In this document: positions 1 through 8,448 of the stretch, piece after piece
Position numbering within the stretch: the first letter of the stretch is position 1
How the letters are laid out: each line of letters starts with the position of its first letter
Origin: Jejuia sp049889775
GTDB lineage: Bacteria > Bacteroidota > Bacteroidia > Flavobacteriales > Flavobacteriaceae
Direction: 5' to 3'
DNA length: 64,000 nt
Assembly: GCA_049889775.1 (NCBI GenBank)
Contig: JBMHCT010000018.1
Span: 62,001-126,000, forward strand
The notes under the pieces: generated by a model
Databases searched by the model: none
What the model was told of the DNA's origin: nothing
What the model saw: the letters and a program-made list of their open reading frames with translations, nothing else
Program-made: the position numbers and the translations under genes

Positions 1-1114
1 CAAAAACAGTATCACATTCCCTAATATCTAATTTTTCAATTTGATCTGCGTTATGAATTGAAGCACGTTTTACGGTGGTACCAGCCAACTCCACAGGCAC
101 TAAATTTGCCACCGGTGTAATAGCTCCTGTGCGTCCTACTTGATAGGTAATTTTATTTAAAACAGTAGACACCTGTTCTGCCTTAAACTTATAAGCCATA
201 GCCCATCGTGGTGCTTTGGCCGTATATCCTAACTCTTCCTGCTGTTGTAGGCTATTCACTTTTATAACAACACCATCCGTTTCATAAGGTAGTTTGTGGC
301 GTTCAATATCCCAGTGATTTACAAATTCCAACACTTCATCAACTGATTTTGCCAAAACAGCAACATCTGGCACTTTAAATCCCCAGGATCTTGCTTTTTC
401 CAAACTCTCAAACTGGGTTGTAACTCCTAAATTATTTCCTGTTAAATTATACAACAAACATTCAAGCGGTCGTTTAGCAACTTCCGCACTATTCTGTAAT
501 TTTAAACTACCGGAAGCTGTGTTTCTGGGGTTTCTGTATGGTTCTTCTCCATTTGCTATACGCTCTTCATTCATTTTGTTAAAACCATCAAATGGCAATA
601 CAATTTCTCCACGTATTTCAAACTTTTGCGGATAATTTCCTTTAAGTTGAAGCGGTACCGATTTTATAGTTTTTATATTAGCCGTAACATTATCTCCTTG
701 AAAGCCATCACCTCTTGTTACCGCTCTTACTAATGTTCCATCTTCATATGTTAAACTCATTGAAGCTCCATCATACTTTAATTCACAAGTATATTCAACA
801 TCACCATCCACCATTTTTTTGATACGTTTTTCCCAATCTAATAAGTCTTCTTTGGAATATGAATTATCTAAAGAATACATGCGGTACTCATGGGTAACGG
901 TTTCAAAATTTTTAGTGACTTCACCACCAACGCGTTGTGTCGGTGAATTTGAATCATAAAATTCTGGATGAGCTTCTTCAAGTTCCTGAAGTTCTTTCAA
1001 CTTCACATCAAAGTCATAATCTGAAATTGTGGGATTGTCAAGAACGTAATAATTATAATTGTGTTCTCTTAATTCTGCTCTTAGTTGATTTAGTTTTTGT
1101 TGAATGTTTTCCAT
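1..1114 (-). CDS. ligA: NAD-dependent DNA ligase LigA (C-terminal part cut off by window edge)
   Basis: Reading down from the ATG at 1114-1112 there is an open frame of 371 codons that leaves the window at base 1. It encodes the N-terminal Ia and adenylation domains of NAD+-dependent DNA ligase, which seals nicks during replication and repair. The adenylated lysine lies in CELKYDGAS (Lys113). An N-terminal YYVLDNPTISDYDFD segment fits the NAD-binding Ia domain, and downstream blocks such as RNTASGSLK and ETDGVVIKVN are ligase-typical. The OB, zinc-finger, HhH and BRCT domains would lie outside the window. The start overlaps the prmC stop by one base (TAATG), so the two are translationally coupled. 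Assignment is firm; completeness cannot be judged. Confidence 0.95.
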   Translation of the reverse strand, partial: MENIQQKLNQLRAELREHNYNYYVLDNPTISDYDFDVKLKELQELEEAHPEFYDSNSPTQRVGGEVTKNFETVTHEYRMYSLDNSYSKEDLLDWEKRIKKMVDGDVEYTCELKYDGASMSLTYEDGTLVRAVTRGDGFQGDNVTANIKTIKSVPLQLKGNYPQKFEIRGEIVLPFDGFNKMNEERIANGEEPYRNPRNTASGSLKLQNSAEVAKRPLECLLYNLTGNNLGVTTQFESLEKARSWGFKVPDVAVLAKSVDEVLEFVNHWDIERHKLPYETDGVVIKVNSLQQQEELGYTAKAPRWAMAYKFKAEQVSTVLNKITYQVGRTGAITPVANLVPVELAGTTVKRASIHNADQIEKLDIRECDTVF

Positions 1115-1992
1115 TACTCTAATATACCTTTTACCATTCTATCTTTTTCAAAAATATCAGTTTTCAATTCAACATCTTTGAAATTATGTTTTTTCAATAA
1201 CGCAGCAGTTTCTGCGCCTAAATACTCATTAATTTCAAAAAATAATTGCCCTTTTGGTTTTAAAGTTGTTTTAGCAAATTTACTTATAGCCTCGTAAAAT
1301 AAGAGCGCATTGTTGTCTTTTACAAATAAGGCTAAATGAGGCTCATTATCTAATACATTTGCCTTCATTTGAGATTTTTCCATTTCTCTTACATATGGTG
1401 GATTGGAAACTATAATATCGAATTTTTGAAATGCTGCACTTCGACTTCGCTCTGTGACCAATTCAGAATGACAGGGGTTTAGAATATCATCTTTTATAAA
1501 TTGAACATTCACGTTGTTTTTATTTGCATTAAATTTTGCAACTTCTAAGGCTTCTTCACTAATATCTAAAGCAAAAACCTTCGCTTTTGTCAGATGATTT
1601 GCTAAAGTAATGGCAATACAGCCACTACCCGTTCCTACATCTAGGATACTTAATTCAGAATCCTGAATTCTAGGTTGTTGAATAATCCATGATACTAATT
1701 CTTCAGTTTCAGGACGAGGAATTAACACATTTTCGTTCACCTTAAACGGCAATCCATAAAACTCAGTTTTCCCTAAAATATATTGAATTGGCTTTTCTTG
1801 TTTCAAAAGTTCTAAATCTCTAAAAATTAAGCTTGAATTTTCCACCTCAAGATTAATATCTAAAGTCAACTTTAATCTATTTATATCGTAATATTTTTCA
1901 GAAAGCATAAAAAAGAAATTGTTAATTTCTTCTTTAACATATATCTCTTCTAACTCTAAATGAAACTTATTTTGAATGTCCTTCAGCTTCAT
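1114..1992 (-). CDS. prmC: Release factor glutamine methyltransferase PrmC
   Basis: A class I SAM methyltransferase that methylates the Gln of the GGQ motif in peptide release factors RF1 and RF2. The SAM motif is ILDVGTGSGCIA, and the catalytic N-P-P-Y motif occurs as IIVSNPPYVREME. The start is set at the ATG at 1992, because it overlaps the upstream GNAT stop in an ATGA arrangement; an in-frame ATG six codons earlier lies inside that gene. The protein is about 292 residues, close to the family norm. Just before the NPPY strand there is an extra stretch reading CHSELVTERSRSAAF, encoded by a dispersed flavobacterial repeat (listed separately). The gene sits between a GNAT gene and ligA in one transcription unit. 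Confidence 0.93.
   Translation of the reverse strand: MKLKDIQNKFHLELEEIYVKEEINNFFFMLSEKYYDINRLKLTLDINLEVENSSLIFRDLELLKQEKPIQYILGKTEFYGLPFKVNENVLIPRPETEELVSWIIQQPRIQDSELSILDVGTGSGCIAITLANHLTKAKVFALDISEEALEVAKFNANKNNVNVQFIKDDILNPCHSELVTERSRSAAFQKFDIIVSNPPYVREMEKSQMKANVLDNEPHLALFVKDNNALLFYEAISKFAKTTLKPKGQLFFEINEYLGAETAALLKKHNFKDVELKTDIFEKDRMVKGILE
1433..1475 (-). repeat. Dispersed flavobacterial repeat translated inside prmC
   Basis: Read on the minus strand this stretch begins TGTCATTCTGAATTGGTCAC and continues into AGAGCGAAGTCGAAGTGCAG. From memory of flavobacterial genomes, such TGTCATTCTGA...GTCGAAG elements occur in many copies, mostly between genes. Here it is in frame and adds the residues CHSELVTERSRS to PrmC between the SAM-binding half and the NPPY motif. 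No second copy was noticed in this window. That it is a repeat rests on recognition, not on a search. Confidence 0.6.
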
Positions 1993-2480
1993 AAGTCTTT
2001 TATCATCCATACACTACAAGAGCAGTGTCCCGTATTTCCTAAAGATGCTTCCAAATGCTTAAACCCATAGCTTTCATAAATATGAATGGCCGCTTTTAAT
2101 TGTGGTGCAGACTCTAAATAGCATTTTTCATAACCTAAGTCTTTTGCAACTTTTAAACATTTTTCAAACATTAATCTTCCAAAACCTTTACCCCTAACTT
2201 TAGGAGAGAAATACATCTTTTGTAGCTCGCAAAAATTATCATCAAAATCTCTAAGCGGTTTTATTCCGGCACCTCCTAAAACTTCTCCATCCTTTTCCAC
2301 AATAAAATAAATATCGTTATCATTTTGGTAAGACTCATACATTTGCTTCGTCTCGGGGTCTTCGTAGGCAGTACCTTCCAAAGGAATCTTAAATTCATGA
2401 AAACATGCTCTAATTACAGCTTCTAATTGTGCATTGTCTTGCCGCTGAATTTCTCGAATAACTGTAGTATCTTTACTCAC
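1989..2480 (-). CDS. GNAT family N-acetyltransferase
   Basis: A 163-residue single-domain GNAT protein that would transfer an acetyl group from acetyl-CoA to an unknown amine. The acetyl-CoA loop is visible as SPKVRGKGFGRLMFEKCL (the R/Q-x-x-G-x-G/A motif), followed by AIHIYESYGF, the usual C-terminal strand and helix. There is no signal peptide, so it should be cytoplasmic. It is the first gene of the GNAT-prmC-ligA unit and shares four bases with prmC. It is divergent from the lipoprotein-ribD operon, with about 50 bases between. The substrate cannot be read from the sequence; RimI-type protein acetylation would be a guess. Confidence 0.85.
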   Translation of the reverse strand: MSKDTTVIREIQRQDNAQLEAVIRACFHEFKIPLEGTAYEDPETKQMYESYQNDNDIYFIVEKDGEVLGGAGIKPLRDFDDNFCELQKMYFSPKVRGKGFGRLMFEKCLKVAKDLGYEKCYLESAPQLKAAIHIYESYGFKHLEASLGNTGHCSCSVWMIKDL

Positions 2481-2530
2481 TAATTTACTTTTAATTTAAA
2501 GTGAAGATACAGTAAATCTCTAAAAAATAA

Positions 2531-2986
2531 ATGAGGCGTTTTTTAATATTATTAACAATAGCATGTACTTTTTTTAACTGTAAAGTGAATGAAAAACCAC
2601 TTTTTGTAAATATTGAAAATATTGAAGTAAAAGAATCTAATTCCAAGATTATTACCTTATCTGCAGATGCCCTTTTTATGAATCCGAATGATATTGGAGG
2701 TAAATTAAAAACGGATGAAATTAAAATTTACGTGAACGATAATGAGGTGGGTTATGTTTCAACCAAAAGCTTTAAAGTACCAGCTAAGAAAGAGTTTTCC
2801 ATTCCATTAACAGCTACAGTGCCTGTTGATAGCTTAATAAGTGGAAAAAGCATTGGAGGACTTATTGGGAGTTTATTAAGTCAGAAAATAAAATTACAAT
2901 ATAAAGGCGATATCGTTTATAAAGCGCTTGGTTTCTCTTATTCTTATGAAGTTGACGAAACTGAGACTATTAAAATTAAACTTTAA
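2531..2986 (+). CDS. LEA14/WHy-like lipoprotein
   Basis: A 151-residue protein with a lipoprotein signal ending in the lipobox FFNC (Cys17), so it is probably anchored in the envelope. The mature part reads as a beta-sandwich of the LEA type 2 (water stress and hypersensitive response) fold: a central MNPNDIGGKLKTDEIKIYV segment, then alternating strands and a PLTATVPVDSL segment typical of the family. These proteins are linked to desiccation or stress in plants; the bacterial role is unclear. It opens an operon with ribD, which begins three bases after its stop. The family call is moderately sure; function is unknown. Confidence 0.7.
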   Translation: MRRFLILLTIACTFFNCKVNEKPLFVNIENIEVKESNSKIITLSADALFMNPNDIGGKLKTDEIKIYVNDNEVGYVSTKSFKVPAKKEFSIPLTATVPVDSLISGKSIGGLIGSLLSQKIKLQYKGDIVYKALGFSYSYEVDETETIKIKL

Positions 2987-2989
2987 AGG

Positions 2990-3994
2990 TTGACGATACA
3001 CGAATTATATATAAAACGCTGTATACAAATTGGGAATAACGGATTAGGCACAACAAGACCTAACCCTATGGTTGGGTGCGTTATTGTTGTAGATAATAAA
3101 ATTATAAGCGAAGGTTTTACAAGTGCGTATGGTGGGAGTCACGCAGAAGTGAACGCTATTAAAGCGGTTAAAGATAAATCGCTTTTAAAAAAAGCGACTC
3201 TTTACGTAACACTAGAACCTTGTTCTCATTTTGGAAAAACACCACCATGTAGTGACTTAATAATCACATCCGAAATCCCACAAGTTGTCATTGGGTGTAT
3301 TGATGATAACGAAGAAGTAGCTGGACGTGGTGTTAAAAAGTTGATTGAAGCAGGTATTGACGTTACTGTAGGTGTTTTAGAAGAAAAATGCAAAGACCAT
3401 CATAAGCGATTTTTTACATTTCACAATAAAAAACGCCCTTACATTATTTTGAAGTGGGCTGAAACCAAAAATGGTTTTATTGCGCCTAAAAGCAGAAGTA
3501 AACAAGCTCCTGTTTGGATTACTAACTCATATTCAAGACAATTGGTGCATAAATGGCGTGCTGAGGAGCAAGCGATTTTGGTGGGTACGAATACCGTGAT
3601 TGAAGACAATCCATCTTTAACCGTAAGAGATTGGACAGGAGAACATCCCATAAGAATTGTTCTAGATAGAACAAAAAAGCTTTCAAATTCGCTCAATGTA
3701 TTTGATATTACCTCAAAGACAATGGTTATTAGTGAGAAAAATATTGACTTCAAGAAACCCATTGCAGATCAAATTTGTAAAATCCTTTTCAAGGAAAGCA
3801 TCAATTCTGTAATTATTGAAGGTGGCACGAAGACCTTGCAAACGTTTATTGATGAAAATCTTTGGGATGAGGCGCGCGTATTTACCGGAGATTCGGTCTT
3901 TACTGAAGGCCTAAAAGCACCTAAACTTTCAGGTTTATTGGTTTCAGAAGAAAATATCCAAAACGATATTTTAAAAATCTATAGAAATGATTAA
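2990..3994 (+). CDS. ribD: Bifunctional riboflavin biosynthesis deaminase/reductase RibD
   Basis: Catalyses two early steps of riboflavin synthesis: deamination of the pyrimidinone from GTP, then NADPH-dependent reduction of its ribosyl side chain. The N-terminal zinc deaminase domain shows SHAEVNA (His51, Glu53) and LEPCSHFGKTPPC (Cys78, Cys87). The C-terminal half is a dihydrofolate reductase-like RibD_C domain (GTNTVIEDNPSLTVR; VIIEGGTKTLQTFI). At 334 residues it is slightly short but complete. The best start is TTG at 2990, just after the preceding stop and giving the normal N-terminus. Its end overlaps the HAD gene by eight bases. No other rib genes are in the window. Confidence 0.95.
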   Translation: MTIHELYIKRCIQIGNNGLGTTRPNPMVGCVIVVDNKIISEGFTSAYGGSHAEVNAIKAVKDKSLLKKATLYVTLEPCSHFGKTPPCSDLIITSEIPQVVIGCIDDNEEVAGRGVKKLIEAGIDVTVGVLEEKCKDHHKRFFTFHNKKRPYIILKWAETKNGFIAPKSRSKQAPVWITNSYSRQLVHKWRAEEQAILVGTNTVIEDNPSLTVRDWTGEHPIRIVLDRTKKLSNSLNVFDITSKTMVISEKNIDFKKPIADQICKILFKESINSVIIEGGTKTLQTFIDENLWDEARVFTGDSVFTEGLKAPKLSGLLVSEENIQNDILKIYRND

Positions 3995-4598
3995 TACTAT
4001 AATATTCGATTTTGGAAACGTATTCATCAATCTGGATATTGAAAATGGGTTCCAGGAATCATTAAAAACTTTAGGCATTTCTCTGCTCACTGAAGATATT
4101 ATTGCAACAAATGAGCTTTACGAAACTGGTTCTATTTCTACAGAGGAATTCATAGCGTTTTACGCTGCAAAATTTCCTCACTTGTGTGAAAATCAGCTAG
4201 TTGATTTATGGAATATTATTTTAAAAGACTTTCCTGAGCATCGGCTTAATTTTTTGAAACAGCTTAAATCTGAAGGTAAATTTAAACTCATTTTATTAAG
4301 CAATACCAATCAACTTCATATAGATTGGATAAAGAAACGAGTTTCATTCTATGAAGACTTTAAAAATTGTTTTGACGCCTTTTATCTATCTCACGAAATT
4401 AATCTAAGGAAACCAAATGCTGATATTTTTGAGTTTGTATTACAACAACATCATTTAAAACCAGAAGAATGCCTGTTTATTGATGACAATGCTGATAATG
4501 TAAAAACCGCAAAACTTTTAAACATCAAGACATGGCATATAAGGCCTTATGTTGAAGATGTAGTCAACTTATTTTCTGAACAAAATCAGCTATTCTAA
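3987..4598 (+). CDS. HAD superfamily phosphatase (HAD-IA type)
   Basis: A 203-residue haloacid dehalogenase-like hydrolase. Motif I is IIFDFGNVFINLD: the nucleophile Asp is present, but the usual +2 Asp is replaced by Gly (DFGNV), as is common in the YihX/HAD-IA group. Motif II is LLSNTN, motif III surrounds LRKPNADIF, and motif IV is CLFIDDNADNV. A helical cap lies between motifs I and II. Such enzymes often act on sugar phosphates or FMN. Being embedded between ribD and yigZ, with an eight-base overlap with ribD, it might supply the missing phosphatase step of riboflavin synthesis, but that is inference. Confidence 0.85.
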   Translation: MINTIIFDFGNVFINLDIENGFQESLKTLGISLLTEDIIATNELYETGSISTEEFIAFYAAKFPHLCENQLVDLWNIILKDFPEHRLNFLKQLKSEGKFKLILLSNTNQLHIDWIKKRVSFYEDFKNCFDAFYLSHEINLRKPNADIFEFVLQQHHLKPEECLFIDDNADNVKTAKLLNIKTWHIRPYVEDVVNLFSEQNQLF

Positions 4599-4601
4599 AT
4601 T

Positions 4602-5213
4602 GTGATTTCAGAGGATACTTATAAAACCATAGTTTCAAATACAGAAGCAGTCTTATTTAAAGAAAAAAATAGCAAATTCTTTGGATTTGCATTTCATGTT
4701 ACTTCTGAAGAACAGGTTAAGGAACAACTACATCTAGTAAAAAAGAAACATCACTCTGCAAGACATTGGTGTTATGCCTACCAAATTGGAACAGAAACGA
4801 AAGTTTTTAGGGTAAATGATGATGGAGAACCTAGCAATTCTGCTGGTATGCCCATTTACGGACAAATTCTTTCTTTCGAGTTAACAGACGTTTTAGTAAT
4901 GGTAGTAAGATATTTTGGAGGTATAAAACTGGGGATTGGTGGTTTAATTCAAGCCTACAGAGCAACCGCTCAACTTGCATTAGAATCCTCTAAAATTATT
5001 GAAAAGACGATTAATCAAGAATTCTCAATAAGTTTTGAATATAAGGATATGAATAAAGTGATGCGAATTATTAAAGAGCAAAACCTTGATATTATAGACC
5101 AAAATCTTGAGTTATCATGTGAAATTATTATTTCAGTAAGAAAACAAATGGAAGATAAAATATTTGACGTTTTTAATAATTCCTATGGTATTGAAATCAG
5201 TAAAAACGAGTAA
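4602..5213 (+). CDS. YigZ/IMPACT family protein
   Basis: A 203-residue member of the UPF0029 (IMPACT/YigZ) family. Recognisable blocks are KKKHHSARHWCYAYQIG, DDGEPSNSAGMPIYGQI and MVVRYFGGIKLGIGGLIQAY, the latter two being the family signature. A shorter C-terminal domain (from about 140) resembles the second YigZ domain. In eukaryotes IMPACT regulates Gcn2; bacterial members have no settled role, though RNA binding or translation links have been suggested. The start is GTG at 4602, three bases after the HAD stop, which gives a normal N-terminus. It is the last gene of the operon and convergent with the thioesterase gene. Confidence 0.88.
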   Translation: MISEDTYKTIVSNTEAVLFKEKNSKFFGFAFHVTSEEQVKEQLHLVKKKHHSARHWCYAYQIGTETKVFRVNDDGEPSNSAGMPIYGQILSFELTDVLVMVVRYFGGIKLGIGGLIQAYRATAQLALESSKIIEKTINQEFSISFEYKDMNKVMRIIKEQNLDIIDQNLELSCEIIISVRKQMEDKIFDVFNNSYGIEISKNE

Positions 5214-5216
5214 TAA

Positions 5217-5612
5217 CTAATCAATCAAGTCTAAAATATATTTAGGTGCCCTTACAGGTCTATTTGTTTTCATATCTATAAAAACTAAAGTAGTACTTGC
5301 CGTAGTTAAAATTTTGCCTTTTTCATTTGTAATTTTATACTCAAATTCAATCTTAGCTGTAGGCCTATTTTTAAGTTGAGTTCTTACATTAATTAGGTCG
5401 TCGTAACCTGCTGATTTTTTATAATTTATATTTAAAGAAACTACAGGTAGCATAATTCCATCTTCTTCCATTTTTTTGTAAGAAACTCCTAACTTCCGCA
5501 ACCACTCAATCCTCCCCATTTCCAAGTATAATGCATAATTACCGTGATACACCACTCCCATTTGGTCTGTTTCACCATACCTCACCCTAATTTGTATTTC
5601 GTCGATTTTCAT
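5217..5612 (-). CDS. Acyl-CoA thioesterase, YbgC/FadM-type hotdog protein
   Basis: A 131-residue single hotdog domain. The YbgC/4-hydroxybenzoyl-CoA thioesterase signature is visible as RVRYGETDQMGVVYHGNY, with the catalytic Asp in ETDQMG, followed by the long hot-dog helix EMGRIEWLRKLG. Such enzymes hydrolyse acyl-CoA esters in the cytoplasm; many Bacteroidota carry several, and the substrate is unknown here. It ends three bases from the convergent yigZ stop and is transcribed away from dnaA. Confidence 0.88.
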   Translation of the reverse strand: MKIDEIQIRVRYGETDQMGVVYHGNYALYLEMGRIEWLRKLGVSYKKMEEDGIMLPVVSLNINYKKSAGYDDLINVRTQLKNRPTAKIEFEYKITNEKGKILTTASTTLVFIDMKTNRPVRAPKYILDLID

Positions 5613-5804
5613 GACTTTGTTTAAATATTTTTTTGTAGTTTCGGCTAGTTTATAAACATGAGGAAAAAATTCTTAAAATTCAACCTGTTTTCATTTTTTT
5701 TTTTAGAATTTTGTTCACATATTTGCCAAAGACTAAAGGGGGATTTAGGAAGATATTCTGCTTCCTTAATTAATATTAACTGACCAAAACCAAATTTTAT
5801 CTAA

Positions 5805-7232
5805 ATGAGTACGACTACGCAATCGGTATGGAACAATTGCCTTCATTTTATAAAGGATAATATCCAACCGCAAGCATACAAAACATGGTTTGAACCCATT
5901 GTTGCAGTTAAACTACAAGATAATGCTTTGAGTATTCAAGTGCCGAGTAAATTTTTCTACGAATGGCTTGAAGAACATTATGTTAAAATATTAAAGGTTG
6001 CCCTTACTAAAGAATTAGGTGAAACTGCTAAACTGGTTTACATCATTAAGATGGAAAACACTTATGGAAACAAGCAACCATTCACTGAAAAAATTCCAAG
6101 TTCTAATAGAACACCTGTAAAATCTCAAGAAGTAGATATTCCGCTTAATAATAAGAGTCCAGAATTAAAAAATCCTTTTGTAATTCCGGGTATTAGAAAC
6201 GTTAAGATTGAATCTCAACTTAATCCCAATTATAGTTTTGAGAACTTTTTAGAAGGGGATTCAAACAGATTAGCGAGAAGTGCAGGGTTAGCTGTTGCAG
6301 CAAAACCTGGTGGCACTTCGTTTAATCCTTTGCTTATTTTTGGTGGTGTTGGTTTAGGAAAAACACATTTGGCGCACGCTATTGGTGTTGATATTAAAGA
6401 TAAGTATCCTGAAAAAACGGTACTTTATATTTCCGCTGAAAAATTTACACAACAATATATAGATTCTGTAAAAAAGAATAACCGAAATGATTTTATCCAC
6501 TTCTATCAAATTATAGATGTATTGATAATTGATGATGTTCAGTTCTTATCAGGAAAATCAGGTACTCAGGATGTATTCTTTCATATTTTTAACCATTTAC
6601 ATCAAAACGGAAAGCAGGTAATTTTAACTAGCGACAAAGCACCTGTTGACATGCAAGATATTGAGCAGCGTTTGCTATCTCGATTTAAATGGGGACTTTC
6701 AGCAGAACTACAACATCCAGATTTTGAAACGCGTGTTTCAATTCTGAAAAACAAACTATATCGTGATGGTGTGGAAATGCCTGATGATATTGTGGATTAT
6801 GTTGCAAAAAATATCAAAACCAACGTTAGGGAACTTGAAGGTGCCATTATATCTTTAATTGCGCAATCCTCTTTCAATAGAAAAGAGATTACGCTTGATT
6901 TAGCTAAACAAATCGTTGAGAAATTTGTTAAGAATACCAAACGCGAGGTTTCTATAGATTATATACAAAAAGTAGTATCAGATTATTTCCAAATGGATGT
7001 TGATACACTCCAATCCAAAACCAGAAAGCGTCATATTGTGCAAGCTAGACAATTAGCTATGTTTTTTGCTAAAAAAATGACTAAGGCGTCTTTAGCAAGT
7101 ATTGGTTCTCAAATTGGAAAACGAGACCATGCCACAGTACTTCATGCCTGTAAAACCGTAGATAACTTGTCTTCTACTGATAAGCAGTTTAGAAAATACG
7201 TTGAGGATATTTCTAAAAAACTTTCTGTATAA
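5805..7232 (+). CDS. dnaA: Chromosomal replication initiator protein DnaA
   Basis: The AAA+ initiator that binds DnaA boxes and melts the origin. All four domains are visible in 475 residues: an N-terminal helical domain (1-80), a variable linker (about 85-135), the ATPase core with Walker A GGVGLGKTH (180-188), Walker B VLIIDDVQF and a sensor with the Arg finger region (QRLLSRFKWG), and the C-terminal helix-turn-helix with the signature KRDHATVLHACKTV. The 190-base leader is AT-rich with one near-match DnaA box (5711-5719), so an origin cannot be claimed. A phosphatase gene begins directly after its stop. Confidence 0.98.
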   Translation: MSTTTQSVWNNCLHFIKDNIQPQAYKTWFEPIVAVKLQDNALSIQVPSKFFYEWLEEHYVKILKVALTKELGETAKLVYIIKMENTYGNKQPFTEKIPSSNRTPVKSQEVDIPLNNKSPELKNPFVIPGIRNVKIESQLNPNYSFENFLEGDSNRLARSAGLAVAAKPGGTSFNPLLIFGGVGLGKTHLAHAIGVDIKDKYPEKTVLYISAEKFTQQYIDSVKKNNRNDFIHFYQIIDVLIIDDVQFLSGKSGTQDVFFHIFNHLHQNGKQVILTSDKAPVDMQDIEQRLLSRFKWGLSAELQHPDFETRVSILKNKLYRDGVEMPDDIVDYVAKNIKTNVRELEGAIISLIAQSSFNRKEITLDLAKQIVEKFVKNTKREVSIDYIQKVVSDYFQMDVDTLQSKTRKRHIVQARQLAMFFAKKMTKASLASIGSQIGKRDHATVLHACKTVDNLSSTDKQFRKYVEDISKKLSV

Positions 7233-7688
7233 ATGACCAAAATTCTAATGGTCTGTCTGGGCAATATTTGTCGCTCGCCATTAGCTGAAGGTATTCTTAG
7301 ATCTAAACTACTCGAGAACGACTTTTTTATTGATTCTGCAGGAACTGCTGCTTATCATATTGGTAATAAACCAGATAGGAGATCTATTGCAGTAGCAAAT
7401 AAATATAACATTGATATCACCAATTTAAGAGGACGACAATTTATCGAACAGGATTTTGATGAATTTGATTTAATTTACGCTATGGACTCCTTGAATTTAA
7501 GGCATATCTTAAATTTGGCTAGAAGTAAAGAAGACGAAGCAAAAGTGAAGTTAATTTTAAATGAATTAGCACCTAATGAAGATTTAAGTGTTCCTGATCC
7601 GTATTACGGCGGAGATCAAGGTTTTGAAAATGTGTATCAGATGTTAGATGCCTCTTGCCAAGTGATTGCCAATAAATTATTATCCTAG
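7233..7688 (+). CDS. Low molecular weight protein-tyrosine phosphatase
   Basis: A 151-residue LMW phosphatase with the P-loop CLGNICRS at its N-terminus (Cys8 nucleophile, Arg14) and the general acid loop VPDPYYGG near residue 122. The fold is complete. The family dephosphorylates phosphotyrosine proteins, in bacteria often tyrosine kinases of capsule export, but no capsule gene is nearby. It starts with ATG immediately after the dnaA stop (no spacer), so it is almost certainly co-transcribed with dnaA and the following methylase gene. Confidence 0.92.
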   Translation: MTKILMVCLGNICRSPLAEGILRSKLLENDFFIDSAGTAAYHIGNKPDRRSIAVANKYNIDITNLRGRQFIEQDFDEFDLIYAMDSLNLRHILNLARSKEDEAKVKLILNELAPNEDLSVPDPYYGGDQGFENVYQMLDASCQVIANKLLS

Positions 7689-7724
7689 TTTTTTTTACTT
7701 TAGAAGTTCAAATTATAGTTATTT

Positions 7725-8441
7725 ATGAAGGCTGCTACTGGTAAATTATATTTGATACCAACCACACTTGGAGAGAATCCACCGCTAGAGGTGTTGCCAA
7801 TTTCGGTGAAAAAAGTCATTGAAGACGCAAATACATTTATTGTTGAAAATGAAAAGACCGCTAGACGATTTATCAAGAAAATAAACCCAAAAAAATCGCA
7901 ACCTGCATTAGAGTTATTTTTGTTGAATAAATTTACCCAGTCTATTGAATTACCAGAGTTTCTAGAACCATGTTTAAAAGGACATAACGTAGGGTTGTTA
8001 TCTGAGGCAGGGTGCCCTGGAGTTGCAGACCCAGGTGCTGACGTAGTAAAATTGGCTCATGAAAAAGACATTCAAGTGGTGCCACTTGTTGGTCCGTCAT
8101 CCATACTACTTGCTATTATGAGCTCAGGATTAAACGGACAAAGTTTTGCATTTAATGGTTACCTTCCTATAGATAAAAATGAACGTAAAAAGGAACTTAA
8201 ACGATTGGAACGTTTATCCTTTGATCAAAACCAATCTCAAATTTTTATTGAAACGCCATACAGAAATGATAAACTTTTAATGGATATATGCAATACAGTT
8301 TCCTCTGAAACACATGTATGTGTAGCATCTGATCTTACTCTTCCTTCTGAGTATATAAAAACATTACCTGCAAAGATTTGGGCACAAAAAAAAGTAGACC
8401 TTCATAAAAGGCCTACTATTTTTATTATTCACAAAATGTAA
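7725..8441 (+). CDS. SAM-dependent methyltransferase of the RsmI/tetrapyrrole methylase fold
   Basis: A 238-residue protein of the tetrapyrrole methylase superfamily, closest to RsmI, which 2'-O-methylates C1402 of 16S rRNA. Visible motifs are LYLIPTTLGE at the start (the RsmI family has LYLVATPIGN), VGLLSEAGCPGVADPGADVV (the SAM-binding SDAGTPGISDPG equivalent), VPLVGPSSILLAIMSSGL and FNGYLP. It lacks the C-terminal extension of E. coli RsmI and the early loop differs, so it is a related subfamily common in Bacteroidota rather than a certain RsmI orthologue. Its stop is seven bases from the stop of the convergent lysozyme-like gene. Confidence 0.75.
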   Translation: MKAATGKLYLIPTTLGENPPLEVLPISVKKVIEDANTFIVENEKTARRFIKKINPKKSQPALELFLLNKFTQSIELPEFLEPCLKGHNVGLLSEAGCPGVADPGADVVKLAHEKDIQVVPLVGPSSILLAIMSSGLNGQSFAFNGYLPIDKNERKKELKRLERLSFDQNQSQIFIETPYRNDKLLMDICNTVSSETHVCVASDLTLPSEYIKTLPAKIWAQKKVDLHKRPTIFIIHKM

Positions 8442-8448
8442 TATGCTC

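Noticed and set aside
1113..2010. Upstream ATG (2010) as start of prmC
   Set aside because: It lies within the GNAT gene; the ATG at 1992 gives an ATGA junction, typical of this window.
5613..5804. Possible replication origin upstream of dnaA
   Set aside because: Only one near-match DnaA box (TTGTTCACA, 5711-5719) was seen, with no cluster; in Bacteroidota oriC need not adjoin dnaA. GC skew over the whole genome would be needed.
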